This document shows positions 17,510 through 26,501 of a stretch of DNA of 64,000 bases, one piece after another; within the stretch, counting starts at the first letter, position 1, and every line of letters begins with the position of its first letter. The notes beneath the pieces are model-generated. The model did not search any database. It was not told the DNA's origin and worked only from the letters and a program-made list of their open reading frames with translations. The DNA is from Mycobacterium paraseoulense (lineage in GTDB: Bacteria > Actinomycetota > Actinomycetes > Mycobacteriales > Mycobacteriaceae), in contig NZ_AP022619.1 of the NCBI RefSeq assembly GCF_010731655.1, positions 4,278,001-4,342,000 of the forward strand, read 5' to 3'. The translations under genes and the position numbers were made by a program.

Positions 17510-18596
17510 TCAAACTGCTCAGACTTCTGGCCGGGCCCTCGCTCGCACTTTTCGGAAGCGAGTCTTGGGTTCCGAGCTTCTCGACCTACTCACGGGGCCA
17601 CACGGCGTCGATCGCTACACCGAGCTGGTAGCGCCGACCTGGACGCTGGGAGAGGCCCGCGCCAAGGTGATCGACGTGCGCCGCACCACTGCCCGCAGCG
17701 TCACCCTCACGCTCGCGCCGAACGAGCGCTTCACGTCCGCATGGACCGTCAAGGCCGGCCAGTACGTCAATCTCACCGTCGAGATCGACGGCCGCCGGCA
17801 CACCCGCTGCTATTCACCGGCCAACGCCGAGGGTGCGGCCCACCTGGAACTGACGATCGGTCGGCACGACGGCGGCCTGGTCTCGACCTACCTCTACGAG
17901 CACGCCCGCCGCGGCATGGTGGTCGGTTTGGCCGGCGTCGGCGGCGACTTCACCTTGCCAGCCGAAAGGCCGCGCAGGATCCTCTTCGTTTCCGGGGGAA
18001 GCGGCATCACGCCGGTGATGGCAATGCTGCGCACCCTGGTCGCCGAGCGCCACGAGGGCGAGATCGCGTTCATCCATTACGCCCGCACGGGGGCGGAGGC
18101 GTGCTACCGCGACGACCTCGCCGCCCTGCCTGGTGTCCGCGTGTTGCACGGCTATACCCGATCCGACGGCGGTGATCTCGCCGGCCGGTTCGACGCGGCG
18201 CATCTGGCCGCCGCCATGCCGTCGCCCGACGCGGTGTTCGTCTGCGGCCCAACGCCGTTGGTCGATGCCGTGCGAAACCACTGCGACAACGTCCACACCG
18301 AGAGCTTCGTGCCGCCGTCGGTGGAGGCGCCGGCCAACCCGTCGGGCGGCCGCGTCAGTTTCGCCGACAGCGGAGTCGACGTCGTCGACGACGGGCGCTC
18401 GCTGCTCGAACAGGCGGAATCTGCCGGCCTGTCCCCCGAAAGCGGCTGCCGGATGGGCATCTGCCACACCTGTACTCGGCGGAAGACCGCCGGAACGGTG
18501 CGCAACCTGATCACCGGCGCGGTCTCGACCGGTCCCGACGAGGACGTGCAGATCTGCGTGTCCGTCCCGGTCGGCGACGTCGACCTATCGCTCTAG
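17502..18596 (+). CDS. Ferredoxin/oxygenase reductase for the desaturase (Rv3230c-like)
   Basis: A 364-aa NAD(P)H oxidoreductase. An FAD domain with RCYSPAN, a nucleotide domain with VSGGSGITPVMAML and VFVCGPTPLVDAV, and a C-terminal plant-type 2Fe-2S domain (ESGCRMGICHTC and a last Cys in VQICVS). It should pass electrons from NAD(P)H to the di-iron desaturase encoded next. The pair looks like Rv3230c-Rv3229c (DesA3). The start ATG lies in the operator and lacks a clear RBS, so a short leader is likely. Regulated by the divergent TetR. Confidence 0.9.
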   Translation: MFTQTAQTSGRALARTFRKRVLGSELLDLLTGPHGVDRYTELVAPTWTLGEARAKVIDVRRTTARSVTLTLAPNERFTSAWTVKAGQYVNLTVEIDGRRHTRCYSPANAEGAAHLELTIGRHDGGLVSTYLYEHARRGMVVGLAGVGGDFTLPAERPRRILFVSGGSGITPVMAMLRTLVAERHEGEIAFIHYARTGAEACYRDDLAALPGVRVLHGYTRSDGGDLAGRFDAAHLAAAMPSPDAVFVCGPTPLVDAVRNHCDNVHTESFVPPSVEAPANPSGGRVSFADSGVDVVDDGRSLLEQAESAGLSPESGCRMGICHTCTRRKTAGTVRNLITGAVSTGPDEDVQICVSVPVGDVDLSL

Positions 18597-18624
18597 CCCC
18601 ACCCAAACCTCTGAAGGAAAAGCC

Positions 18625-19731
18625 ATGACACAGAACAAGATCACACTGACCCCGGAACAGGCCGACGAATTCGGCCGTGAGCTGGACGCCATCAGGGAAC
18701 GCGTGATGGCCAGCCTGGGCGCAGAGGACGCCGACTACATCCGCCGCGTCATCAAAGCCCAGCGCGCGCTGGAGGTCGGCGGCCGGGCGCTGCTCTTCCT
18801 GCCGCCCGCCTGGCTGCTGGGCACCACGATGCTGGGCCTGTCGAAAATCTTGGACAACATGGAGATCGGCCACAACATCATGCATGGTCAATACGACTGG
18901 ATGCGTGACCCGAACATCTCCGGCCGCTCTTTCGAGTGGGACACCGCGTGCCCGGCCGACCAGTGGCGGCATTCGCACAACTACATGCACCACACCCACA
19001 CCAACATCGTGGGGATGGACCGCGACATCGGTTACGGCATTCTGCGGATGAGCGAAGACCAGCGCTGGCAGCCGTACTACCTCGGCAACCCGCTCTACGC
19101 CTTCTTGCTGATGGTGCTGTTCCAGTACGGCGTCGCGCTGCACGAACTGGAGACGGAACGCATCCGCTCCGGCGAAATCGAGCTCGCCGACAAACGCGAC
19201 GTGCTGCGCGCGATCTGGCGCAAGACGCGTCGGCAAACGCTCAAGGACTACGTGGCCTTCCCCTTGCTGGCCGGTCCCTTCGCCCCGTTCGTCTTCGCGG
19301 GCAACCTTTCGGCCAACCTGATGCGCAACGTGTGGTCGTACATGATCATCTTCTGCGGCCACTTCCCCGACGGCACCCAGGAATTCACCGTCGAGGAGAC
19401 CAAGGACGAGTCGCGCGGCATGTGGTACTTCCGCCAAGTCCTCGGTTCGGCAAACCTCACCGGCGGCAAGCTGTTTCATCTGCTGTCGGGCAACCTGTCC
19501 CACCAGATCGAGCACCACCTGTTCCCGGACATGCCCGCCCGCCGCTACGCCGAGATCGCGCCCGAGGTGCAAGCGATCTGCGAGCGCTACGGCATCCCCT
19601 ACAACCGTGGCCCGCTGCTGCGCCAGTTCGGCACCGTCGTCCGCAAGATCGTCCGGCTGACCTTCCCGGACTCGGTGCTACGCAAGGCCACCTCCGACCG
19701 GTCGGCCGATCCGGTGCCCGCGGCCGCCTGA
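18625..19731 (+). CDS. Membrane fatty acyl-CoA desaturase (DesA3-like)
   Basis: A 368-aa integral di-iron desaturase. All three His boxes are present: HNIMH (83-87), HNYMHH (118-123) and HQIEHH (293-298), with hydrophobic spans around 57-72, 150-165 and 210-230. It introduces a double bond into a long-chain acyl-CoA, probably stearoyl-CoA to oleoyl-CoA as DesA3 does. The RBS GAAGGAAA precedes the ATG, 28 bases after the reductase. It is followed by a strong terminator. Confidence 0.93.
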   Translation: MTQNKITLTPEQADEFGRELDAIRERVMASLGAEDADYIRRVIKAQRALEVGGRALLFLPPAWLLGTTMLGLSKILDNMEIGHNIMHGQYDWMRDPNISGRSFEWDTACPADQWRHSHNYMHHTHTNIVGMDRDIGYGILRMSEDQRWQPYYLGNPLYAFLLMVLFQYGVALHELETERIRSGEIELADKRDVLRAIWRKTRRQTLKDYVAFPLLAGPFAPFVFAGNLSANLMRNVWSYMIIFCGHFPDGTQEFTVEETKDESRGMWYFRQVLGSANLTGGKLFHLLSGNLSHQIEHHLFPDMPARRYAEIAPEVQAICERYGIPYNRGPLLRQFGTVVRKIVRLTFPDSVLRKATSDRSADPVPAAA

Positions 19732-19742
19732 CCGCAACCCAC

Positions 19743-19776
19743 GTCCCCCGCGCCCGGGGTATTGCGCGCGGGGGAC
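19743..19776 (+). terminator. Terminator hairpin of the reductase-desaturase operon
   Basis: GTCCCCCGCGC pairs perfectly with GCGCGGGGGAC (11 bp) around a 12-base loop, 11 bases after the desaturase stop. It also ends just before the next gene, whose start may lie within reach of the right arm. Confidence 0.65.
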
Positions 19777-19777
19777 A

Positions 19778-20302
19778 ATGGGCGGCGTGGAATGGACCGG
19801 CGCGCGCTACGCGGACAAACCGACGGTGGAGGCATCGACGTGGATCGATGCGGATCCGTCCCGGGTTTGGAGCCTGGTTTCCGACATCAAGCTCATGCCG
19901 ACGCTGAGCAACGAGCTGCAAGCCGTGGAGTGGTCCGAGGGTGCCGACGCCCCGCGCGTGGGGGCCCGCTTCATCGGACACAACGAACACGAGGCGTTCG
20001 GGCGATGGAGCACCACCTCCCAGATCGTCGCGTGCGACGCGCCGCGCGAATTCGCCTGGGCCGTCGGCCAACCGGATAACCCGGCGGCGACGTGGCGGTT
20101 CCGCCTGACGCCCCGCGACGGCGGCACGGCGCTGAGCTACTGGATGCAGATGGGGCCGGGACGTTCGGGCTTGTCGGTGGCCATCGAATCGATGCCCGAC
20201 AAGGAGCAGAAGATCGTTTTCGTGCGGATGCGCGAGTTCGAGGCCGCGATCGGCAAGACCCTCGCGGCGATCAAGAGGCTGGCCGAGCACGGGGTGCGTT
20301 GA
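19778..20302 (+). CDS. SRPBCC (polyketide cyclase/START-like) protein
   Basis: A 174-aa START-fold protein (VEASTWIDADPSRVWSLVSDIKLMPTLSNEL and so on to the C-terminal helix FEAAIGKTLAAIKRLAEHG). The family binds hydrophobic ligands; no catalytic residues can be assigned. The start is ATG at 19778, immediately after the terminator hairpin, or GTG at 19787. Its stop overlaps the LLM gene start, so the two are translated together. Possibly a lipid-binding partner of that oxidoreductase. Confidence 0.82.
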   Translation: MGGVEWTGARYADKPTVEASTWIDADPSRVWSLVSDIKLMPTLSNELQAVEWSEGADAPRVGARFIGHNEHEAFGRWSTTSQIVACDAPREFAWAVGQPDNPAATWRFRLTPRDGGTALSYWMQMGPGRSGLSVAIESMPDKEQKIVFVRMREFEAAIGKTLAAIKRLAEHGVR

Positions 20303-21342
20303 TGCGAACCGCGACGACGGTCGAGTTCTCGGGCGCCGGTCGTGAAACCGCGGACTTCGTCGTCGAGGCGGAGAACCTGGGCCTCGACGTGTGTTGGGTG
20401 GCGGAGGCCTGGGGTTCCGACGCGCCGTCGGCCCTGGGCTATCTCGCGGCGCGCACCGAGCGGATCCTGCTGGGTTCTGGCATCCTGCAGGTCGGAGTGC
20501 GCTCGCCGGTCATGGTCGCCCAGACCGCCATCACCCTGTCCAACCTCTCGGGCGGGCGTTTCCTGCTCGGGCTGGGCGCGTCCGGCCCGCAGGTGATCGA
20601 GGGTTTGCACGGCGTCTCGTTCAGCCGGCCGCTGACTCGCATCGCCGAGACCGTCGACATCGTGCGGCAGGTGTTGGCCGGGGGGAAAATCTCCCACTCC
20701 GGCAAGCATTTTCACATTCCGCTTCCCGGCGGCGAAGGCGTGCCGATGCGGTTGTCGGCCCGGCCCGAGCATCCCATCCCCATCTACCTGGCCGCGCTGT
20801 CACCGGCGATGCTGCGGCTGACCGGGCGGACCGCCGACGGCTGGCTGGGTACCAGCTTCGTCCCCGAGGGTGCCGGCGACGCGTACTTCTCGCACCTCGA
20901 CGAGGGCCTGACCGCCGCCGGCCGCACGCGCGCCGACGTCGACATCTGCCAGGGCGCCGAGGTCGCCTTCGCCACCGACGAGGACGAACTGCGCGGCATG
21001 GTCGCCGGCCGCAAGAAGGAGCTGGCCTTCAGCCTCGGCGGGATGGGGTCGTCGAGCACCAACTTCTACAACCAGGCCTACAGCCGGCAAGGCTGGGCCG
21101 ACACCGCCACCGAGGTGCGCGAGCGCTGGCAGCGAGGGGACCGCGACGGCGCGGCCGCGCTGATCACCGACGAGATGGTCTTGGCCACCACGCTGATCGG
21201 TACCGAGGAGATGGTGCGCGCCCGGCTTGCGGTGTGGCGAGACGCCGGCGTGAACACCGTGCGCCTGTATCCGGGCGGCGATTCGCTGGAGGCGAAGCTG
21301 GACACGCTCGGCCGGGCCATCGAGGTGGTCGCCGAGGTCTAG
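20302..21342 (+). CDS. LLM-class F420-dependent oxidoreductase
   Basis: A 346-aa TIM-barrel enzyme of the luciferase-like family (MRTATTVEFSGAGRETADFVVEAENLGLDVCWVAEAWGSD, GSGILQVGVRSPVMVAQTAITL, FLLGLGASGPQVIEGLHG). In mycobacteria these generally use F420. The start ATG overlaps the SRPBCC stop (TGATG). The substrate is unknown. The C-terminal region with QAYSRQGWADTATEVRERW is typical of the F420-dependent subfamily. Its stop overlaps the convergent DUF1214 gene stop by four bases. Confidence 0.88.
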   Translation: MRTATTVEFSGAGRETADFVVEAENLGLDVCWVAEAWGSDAPSALGYLAARTERILLGSGILQVGVRSPVMVAQTAITLSNLSGGRFLLGLGASGPQVIEGLHGVSFSRPLTRIAETVDIVRQVLAGGKISHSGKHFHIPLPGGEGVPMRLSARPEHPIPIYLAALSPAMLRLTGRTADGWLGTSFVPEGAGDAYFSHLDEGLTAAGRTRADVDICQGAEVAFATDEDELRGMVAGRKKELAFSLGGMGSSSTNFYNQAYSRQGWADTATEVRERWQRGDRDGAAALITDEMVLATTLIGTEEMVRARLAVWRDAGVNTVRLYPGGDSLEAKLDTLGRAIEVVAEV

Positions 21343-22451
21343 GACAGATCCGTCGGCGCGTGCACGACCTTCACCAGCTTCACCGCGGGGCGCTCCGGCA
21401 CCCCGTCGGCCAGGAACCACCGGAAGGCGAGGTTCCCGCACGGATACCCAAGTGTGGTCAGCGAATTCGGGTGGCCGGTCGTTGAGCGAGACAACACGAT
21501 CGTCACCGAACCGTCGCTGTTGAGCGCGGCGCTGTGGCCGTTGATCGAGCAGCGGACGTCGGGGCCCTCGGCGGCGCCGAAGGTGGCCATGAATCGGTTC
21601 CACACCACCAGGTTCCAGAACCGGCATGCGGGAGGGCGGTGGGTGATCACCAGTGCTTCGTCGTCCTCGAGCACGAAGCTGCCGTAGGAGTAGCAGGCGT
21701 CGCGCGCCGACCAGCCGAAGTTGGCGTCGGGGACCTGATAGGGGTCGGCGAATTCATTTGCGGCGTGCGCGGTTTCGTGTCCGAGCGCATGATCGTCGCC
21801 GACCCGGGTGCCGACCGCCAGCGGCACGATCGCGAACATGGTGCGCAACCAGGTCGCGGCGGCGCGCAGGCGCGCGGCGGTCTCGGCGTCGCCGTGCCGG
21901 ATCGGCTCCGGCTCGTCGAGCGCCTCGATCCGCCAGGTGACGGGGTGGCCCCTCAGCGGGTCGGCCTGATAGTCGCGGGTCATGAGCACGGCGGCATCGG
22001 GCGTGGGGCCGAATTCGAAGGCGAAGTTGCCGTCGGCATCGATATCGAGGTCGCTGTCACGGACTATCGCGACCACCCGGTCGGACCATGCCCCCGGCGA
22101 CGGCTCGTTGTAGGCGGTCACCGAGAAGTACACGCTGTCGCCCCTGTTGCCGCTGATGCGGTAGCGGCGCTTCGGGTCGACCGGGCACATGAAGTAATAG
22201 GCGTCGGTGTTGTCGCCACCCCAGCGGCGGTCCCGGCGGAACGGCGTGTTCACGGCGACGAACTGGGGCCGGCCGGGCTCGGCGAAGAGGTAGGCGTCGA
22301 ACGCCACCCCGAGCGTGCTGGCGAGCATGCGGTAGCCGTCGGCGACGTGCCGGTCGTCGGCGACCGAACGGTCGCCCTCGAGGAAGGATCGGTCCAGGGT
22401 GCCGAGGGTGCCGAGCAACTCCTGCCAGGCGGCGGTCGATTCGTGCGTCAT
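21339..22451 (-). CDS. DUF1214 domain protein
   Basis: About 370 aa from ATG at 22451, which overlaps the TetR stop as ATGA. The C-terminal half carries the DUF1214 domain (SYGSFVLEDDEALVITHRPPACRFWNLVVWNRFMATF and IVLSRSTTGHPNSLTT); the N-terminal half has RYRISGNRGDSVYFSVTAYN, seen in actinobacterial DUF1214 proteins that lack a DUF1254 half. No signal peptide. Function unknown; the coupling with TetR and the divergent sulfotransferase suggests a lipid or steroid modification locus. Confidence 0.85.
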   Translation of the reverse strand: MTHESTAAWQELLGTLGTLDRSFLEGDRSVADDRHVADGYRMLASTLGVAFDAYLFAEPGRPQFVAVNTPFRRDRRWGGDNTDAYYFMCPVDPKRRYRISGNRGDSVYFSVTAYNEPSPGAWSDRVVAIVRDSDLDIDADGNFAFEFGPTPDAAVLMTRDYQADPLRGHPVTWRIEALDEPEPIRHGDAETAARLRAAATWLRTMFAIVPLAVGTRVGDDHALGHETAHAANEFADPYQVPDANFGWSARDACYSYGSFVLEDDEALVITHRPPACRFWNLVVWNRFMATFGAAEGPDVRCSINGHSAALNSDGSVTIVLSRSTTGHPNSLTTLGYPCGNLAFRWFLADGVPERPAVKLVKVVHAPTDLS

Positions 22452-23023
22452 GCGCTGATTCCCTTCAGGAGCAATGCGGTGGTGCGGTCGACCCACGCGT
22501 CGTCGAGCTCGGAGGCGCGGGTGAGCAAGCCCATCAGCGTGATGCCGGCGATGGCCTCGGTTAATTCGGCGGCGGTCACGTCGGGCCGGACCTCGCCGCG
22601 GTCCGCGGCCCGCGCAAGCAACTGGGCGAGACCGCCACCGATGACGCCGGCGAACCGCTCCAACAGCGCCGAATGCAGGGTCGGGTCCGCGGCCATCTCG
22701 CCCACCAGCCCCGGCAAGGCCGCCCGGGCGGCCGGCGTCGTCAGGAAAGCCATTGAGCGACGGACCATTTCGCGCAGGTCCCGGGGCAACGACCCGGTGT
22801 CGGGCAGCTCGGTCGCGGCGCCGATGGGAAACACCGCCTCGTGGACCAGGTGCGCCTTGCTCGGCCAGCGCCGGTAGATGGCGGGCTTGCTGGTGCCGGC
22901 GCGGTCGGCGATCGCGGACACCAGCAGCCCGGCGTAGCCGGTCTCGGCGAGCAGTTCGACGGTCGCGCTCAGCACGGCGGCGTCGATGCGCGGGTCACGA
23001 GGTCGGCCGAAATCCACTACCAT
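22448..23023 (-). CDS. TetR family regulator of DUF1214/sulfotransferase locus
   Basis: About 191 aa with the HTH IDAAVLSATVELLAETGYAGLLVSAIADRAGTSKPAIYRRWPSKAHLV and a C-terminal domain of the TetR_C_16-like type. ATG at 23023 (VVDFGRPRD follows) is chosen because upstream sequence becomes the sulfotransferase gene on the other strand. Only 28 bases separate it from the divergent sulfotransferase; TTAC and GTAA flank the middle of this gap and could form an operator. Likely autoregulates and represses both sides. Confidence 0.87.
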   Translation of the reverse strand: MVVDFGRPRDPRIDAAVLSATVELLAETGYAGLLVSAIADRAGTSKPAIYRRWPSKAHLVHEAVFPIGAATELPDTGSLPRDLREMVRRSMAFLTTPAARAALPGLVGEMAADPTLHSALLERFAGVIGGGLAQLLARAADRGEVRPDVTAAELTEAIAGITLMGLLTRASELDDAWVDRTTALLLKGISA

Positions 23024-23051
23024 TACGAAACCGAGGGTAACATAAGTCGCT

Positions 23052-24287
23052 GTGACCGACGCCGTTCGCCTCGATGACCTCGCCCGGCCCCGATTCAGCG
23101 CCGAGGCCCAGCAGATCCTGGACATGATGGCCACGCTGGCACCGGACTGCCCGCTGGACTCCGACGCGCTGCACTTGCGCGCCAGCGCGGACACCGGGCT
23201 CGACGACTTCGGCCCGTCGGACTATCGGGAGCGGCTCGACGTCTACCTCGCCGCGCTGCGCGACATCGACGGCCTGCACGGGGCCGGGGTCGTGAACTTC
23301 TACGGCCAGTTGCTGCAGCTGCTCAAGAACCGGCTCCTGCTGACCGACCTGCTGCGGCGGCATCCCGAGATCGACGACCTCGAGTTGCAACCGCCGGTGG
23401 TGATCGCCGGCCTGCCCCGCACCGGCACCACTCATCTGCACAACATGCTGGCGGCTCCAGCCACCTTCCGCACCATGCCCTACTGGGAGAGCGTCGAACC
23501 GTTTCCCCTGCCGGCCGAGGCCGGCATCGAGCCGGACCCACGGCGCGCGCGAATGGACGTCGCGGTCGGGGTGATCAACACCGTGATGCCACATTTTCCG
23601 CTCATGCACGAGATGACCACCGACCACGTCCACGAAGAGATCCAACTGCTCGCCAACGACTTCTCGACCATGCTGTTCGAGACGCTGGCCGACGTGCCGC
23701 GCTGGCGTGACTACTACCAGGCGCACGACCAGACGCCGCACTACGAGTACCTCGCCCGGCAACTCAAGGCCATGCAGTTCTTGCGTGGAGGGCGGCGCTG
23801 GCTGCTCAAGTCGCCGCAGCATCTCGAGCAGGTGCCGGTGCTGACACGCGTATTTCCCGGCAGCATAGTCGTTTTCACGCACCGCGACCCGGTGCCGGTG
23901 GCTCTCTCGATGATCGCGATGATCACCTACTCGGCGCGAATGCACCGGTCGCCAGTGCCCGTGCAGGAGATCGCGGCGTCGTGGATCGACCGCCTGGACG
24001 ACATGCTTTCCGCCCTCGTGCGCGACCGGGACACCATCGGCGCGGAACGCTCGATCGACATCCGATTCGACGACTTCATGGCCAACGAAGTCGGTGTGGC
24101 CGAGCGGGTGTATGCCCTGGCCGGCGAGCCGTTCACCGGCGACGTCCGAACGGCGATCGACGATTACCTGTCCGGGCATCAGCGGGGGCGGCTGGGCAAC
24201 GTCTCGACGTCCTGCGCGATGTTCGGGCTGGACGAGGTCGACCTGCGCGGTCGCTTCGCACCGTATGTCGAGCGGTTCCTGGCCTAA
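23052..24287 (+). CDS. PAPS-dependent sulfotransferase family protein
   Basis: A 411-aa cytosolic sulfotransferase-like protein. The 5'-phosphosulfate loop is VVIAGLPRTGTTHLHNML at about residue 117 and the 3'-phosphate site is VVFTHRDPVPVALSM. Mycobacterial relatives (Stf family) sulfate glycolipids, menaquinone or sterols. GTG at 23052 is used. Related proteins in this group are often of unknown substrate; the DUF1214 neighbour does not help. Divergent from TetR at 23023. Confidence 0.9.
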   Translation: MTDAVRLDDLARPRFSAEAQQILDMMATLAPDCPLDSDALHLRASADTGLDDFGPSDYRERLDVYLAALRDIDGLHGAGVVNFYGQLLQLLKNRLLLTDLLRRHPEIDDLELQPPVVIAGLPRTGTTHLHNMLAAPATFRTMPYWESVEPFPLPAEAGIEPDPRRARMDVAVGVINTVMPHFPLMHEMTTDHVHEEIQLLANDFSTMLFETLADVPRWRDYYQAHDQTPHYEYLARQLKAMQFLRGGRRWLLKSPQHLEQVPVLTRVFPGSIVVFTHRDPVPVALSMIAMITYSARMHRSPVPVQEIAASWIDRLDDMLSALVRDRDTIGAERSIDIRFDDFMANEVGVAERVYALAGEPFTGDVRTAIDDYLSGHQRGRLGNVSTSCAMFGLDEVDLRGRFAPYVERFLA

Positions 24288-24316
24288 CCCGCGGCGGGCC
24301 GCTACGTTCTCAAGCT

Positions 24317-25207
24317 ATGGTCGCTATGCCCGCGCTGGACGGTGTCGAACACAGGTATGTGGATCTGGGCGGCGGTGTGACGATCCATGTGGCGGACGCG
24401 GGTCCGGCCGATGGGCCGGCGGTGATGCTGGTGCACGGCTTCCCCCAGAACTGGTGGGAATGGCACAACCTGATCGGGCCGCTGGCCGCCGACGGCTACC
24501 GCGTGCTGTGCCCGGACCTGCGCGGTGCGGGGTGGAGTTCGGCGCCCCGTTCGAGTTACACGAAGACCGAGCTGGGCGACGACTTGGCGGCCGCCCTGGA
24601 TCGATTGAATGTCCAGACGGTCAAGCTCGTCGCGCACGACTGGGGCGGACCGGCCGCGTTCATCATGATGCTGCGCCACCCGGAAAAGGTGACCGGGTTC
24701 TTCGGAGTGAACACCGTGGCGCCCTGGGTGAAGCGCGACCTGCGGGCGGTACGCAACATCTGGCGGTTGTGGTACCAAATCCCGATCTCGTTGCCGGTCA
24801 TCGGCCCACGGGTGATCGGTGACCTCGACTCGCGGGCGAGCCGTCTGCTGGGCTCATGGGTCGGTGGCGGCTACGCGCTGCCCGAGGATGACCTCCGCCT
24901 CTACACCGAGTGCATGCGTCAGCCCGGCCACGCGGAGGCGGGTTCGCGGTGGTATCGCAGCTTCCAGTCGGGAGAGATGATGCGCTGGATGCGCGGCGAG
25001 TACGACGAGGCCCGCGTCGAGGTCCCGGTCCGCTGGCTGACCGGAACCGAGGACCCGGTGATCACGCCCGACCTGACCGACGGATATGCCGAGCATATCG
25101 GCGATTTCAAAGTGGAGCTGGTCGACGGCGTCGGCCATTGGATCGTCGACCAGCGCCCGGACCTGGTGCTGGACCGCGTCCGAGCCTTCCTGCGCGGCGA
25201 AGCGTAA
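24317..25207 (+). CDS. ephF: Epoxide hydrolase EphF (alpha/beta hydrolase)
   Basis: A 296-aa alpha/beta hydrolase, orthologue of Rv0134 by place. HGFPQNWWEW carries the oxyanion HGFP, the nucleophile is Asp108 in VAHDWGGPA, and the His is at 274 in GVGHW. Epoxide hydrolases open epoxides to diols; relatives in this family include haloalkane dehalogenases. ATG at 24317, with a second ATG at 24326. Three bases separate its stop from the convergent alcohol dehydrogenase. Confidence 0.92.
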   Translation: MVAMPALDGVEHRYVDLGGGVTIHVADAGPADGPAVMLVHGFPQNWWEWHNLIGPLAADGYRVLCPDLRGAGWSSAPRSSYTKTELGDDLAAALDRLNVQTVKLVAHDWGGPAAFIMMLRHPEKVTGFFGVNTVAPWVKRDLRAVRNIWRLWYQIPISLPVIGPRVIGDLDSRASRLLGSWVGGGYALPEDDLRLYTECMRQPGHAEAGSRWYRSFQSGEMMRWMRGEYDEARVEVPVRWLTGTEDPVITPDLTDGYAEHIGDFKVELVDGVGHWIVDQRPDLVLDRVRAFLRGEA

Positions 25208-25210
25208 ACC

Positions 25211-26254
25211 TCAGGGCTTGACGAGGATGCGGATGGGATTGCCCTGCTGGCGTTCGAGCATCTCGATGCCGTGCGACAGGTCTTCCAGGGCGACAATCTC
25301 GCTGATCGACCGCGAAATGTCCAGGCGCCCAGACGAAACCAACTTCGCCAGGGTCTCGATGTCGACGTTCTGATAGCCCAGGTGGCCGAGCACTTGCTTG
25401 CGGGTCAAACCGAACAGGGAGGTCGGTCCCACGGTCGGTGCCTCGGCGCTCATCCCGACGCCCACCAGCCGGCCTCCCGGGGTGAGGCAATCGAGCCCCT
25501 GCTCGAACGTCGCCTTCAGGCCGACGGCGTCGAAGGCCACGTCCAGCAGGCGGCCGCCGGTGGCCTCGGCGATCTTGTCCCTGAGGCCGTCGTCGCGGGA
25601 GTCGAACGCGTAGTCGGCTCCGACGGCCCGGGCACGCTCCAAGACAACCGGGTTGACGTCGACGGCGACGATCGGTACGGCGCCGACCAACCGCGCGAGC
25701 TGGACGATGTGGGTGCCCAGCCCGCCGACGCCCCACACACCGACCGACTCGCCGACCGCGACCTTTCCCGTCCGGACGACGGCGCCGAACGGGGTGGACA
25801 CCGCGTCGGCCAGAATCGCGGCCTGTTCCAGCGGCACGTTGTCGGGCACCCGGGTCAGCCCGGCCGCCTGCGCCAGCGTGTATTCGGCCCACGCCCCGTC
25901 GTAGGCGAAGGCCATCAACTGGATGCGCAGGCAGTTCACCACGTCGCCGCGCCGGCAGTTCGGGCAACGTTGGCAGGGCCGGCCGGCCGCAACCACGACG
26001 CGGTCGCCCTCGGCCCAGCCGGTCACCTCCGGCCCCAGTTTGGCGATGGTGCCCGACGCTTCGTGGCCCTGGGTCACCACGGGCTGCTGCGCCGGAAAGG
26101 TCCCGTTGATGAGGCTCAGGTCGGAGTGGCAGATACCGCAGAAGGCGACCTTGACCAGGACCTCACCCGGGCCGGGCTCGGGTATTGGAACATCCTCGAG
26201 CGCAATCCTTTTGGTGTCTGCGTAGAAGCGCTCGGCGCGCATCGTCGTCGCCAT
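25211..26254 (-). CDS. Zn-dependent alcohol dehydrogenase
   Basis: A 347-aa medium-chain dehydrogenase. The catalytic zinc site begins FCGICHSDLSLI with the GHE segment VVTQGHEASGTI, the structural zinc loop is GRPCQRCPNCRRGDVVNC (four Cys), and the Rossmann site is VGVWGVGGLGTHIVQLA. It oxidises an alcohol to an aldehyde with NAD(P)+. It lies three bases before the molbindin gene on the minus strand and may be cotranscribed with it. Not part of the M. tuberculosis ephF region as I recall it. Confidence 0.92.
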   Translation of the reverse strand: MATTMRAERFYADTKRIALEDVPIPEPGPGEVLVKVAFCGICHSDLSLINGTFPAQQPVVTQGHEASGTIAKLGPEVTGWAEGDRVVVAAGRPCQRCPNCRRGDVVNCLRIQLMAFAYDGAWAEYTLAQAAGLTRVPDNVPLEQAAILADAVSTPFGAVVRTGKVAVGESVGVWGVGGLGTHIVQLARLVGAVPIVAVDVNPVVLERARAVGADYAFDSRDDGLRDKIAEATGGRLLDVAFDAVGLKATFEQGLDCLTPGGRLVGVGMSAEAPTVGPTSLFGLTRKQVLGHLGYQNVDIETLAKLVSSGRLDISRSISEIVALEDLSHGIEMLERQQGNPIRILVKP

Positions 26255-26257
26255 GGG

Positions 26258-26470
26258 CTAGTCGACGCCGATGGTGACTTCCGTGGATTTGATGAACACG
26301 GTTGCGGGCTGGCCGACCTGGAGTCCGAGATCGGTGGCGGCGTCCTTGGTCACGGAGGAGGTGATGACCTGGTCGCCACCGTCGAGCTTGACCTTCACGA
26401 CCGCCATCACGCTGCCGAGGTCGACCTCGGTGATGGTCCCTTTGAGTTGATTTCGGGTCGAGAGCCGCAT
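26258..26470 (-). CDS. Molbindin-type TOBE domain protein
   Basis: A 70-aa protein that is one TOBE/Mop domain: STRNQLKGTITEVDLGSVMAVVKVKL, ITSSVTKDAATDLGLQVGQPATVFIKSTEV. Mop proteins bind molybdate or tungstate in the cytoplasm as a store or sensor. Upstream of the Zn dehydrogenase with a 3-base gap; it begins just beyond the 56-bp tandem repeat. The RBS GGAGGACC region precedes the ATG. Confidence 0.9.
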   Translation of the reverse strand: MRLSTRNQLKGTITEVDLGSVMAVVKVKLDGGDQVITSSVTKDAATDLGLQVGQPATVFIKSTEVTIGVD

Positions 26471-26501
26471 CGTGAGGTCCTCCGTCTGGGTTGAGGGATC
26501 T

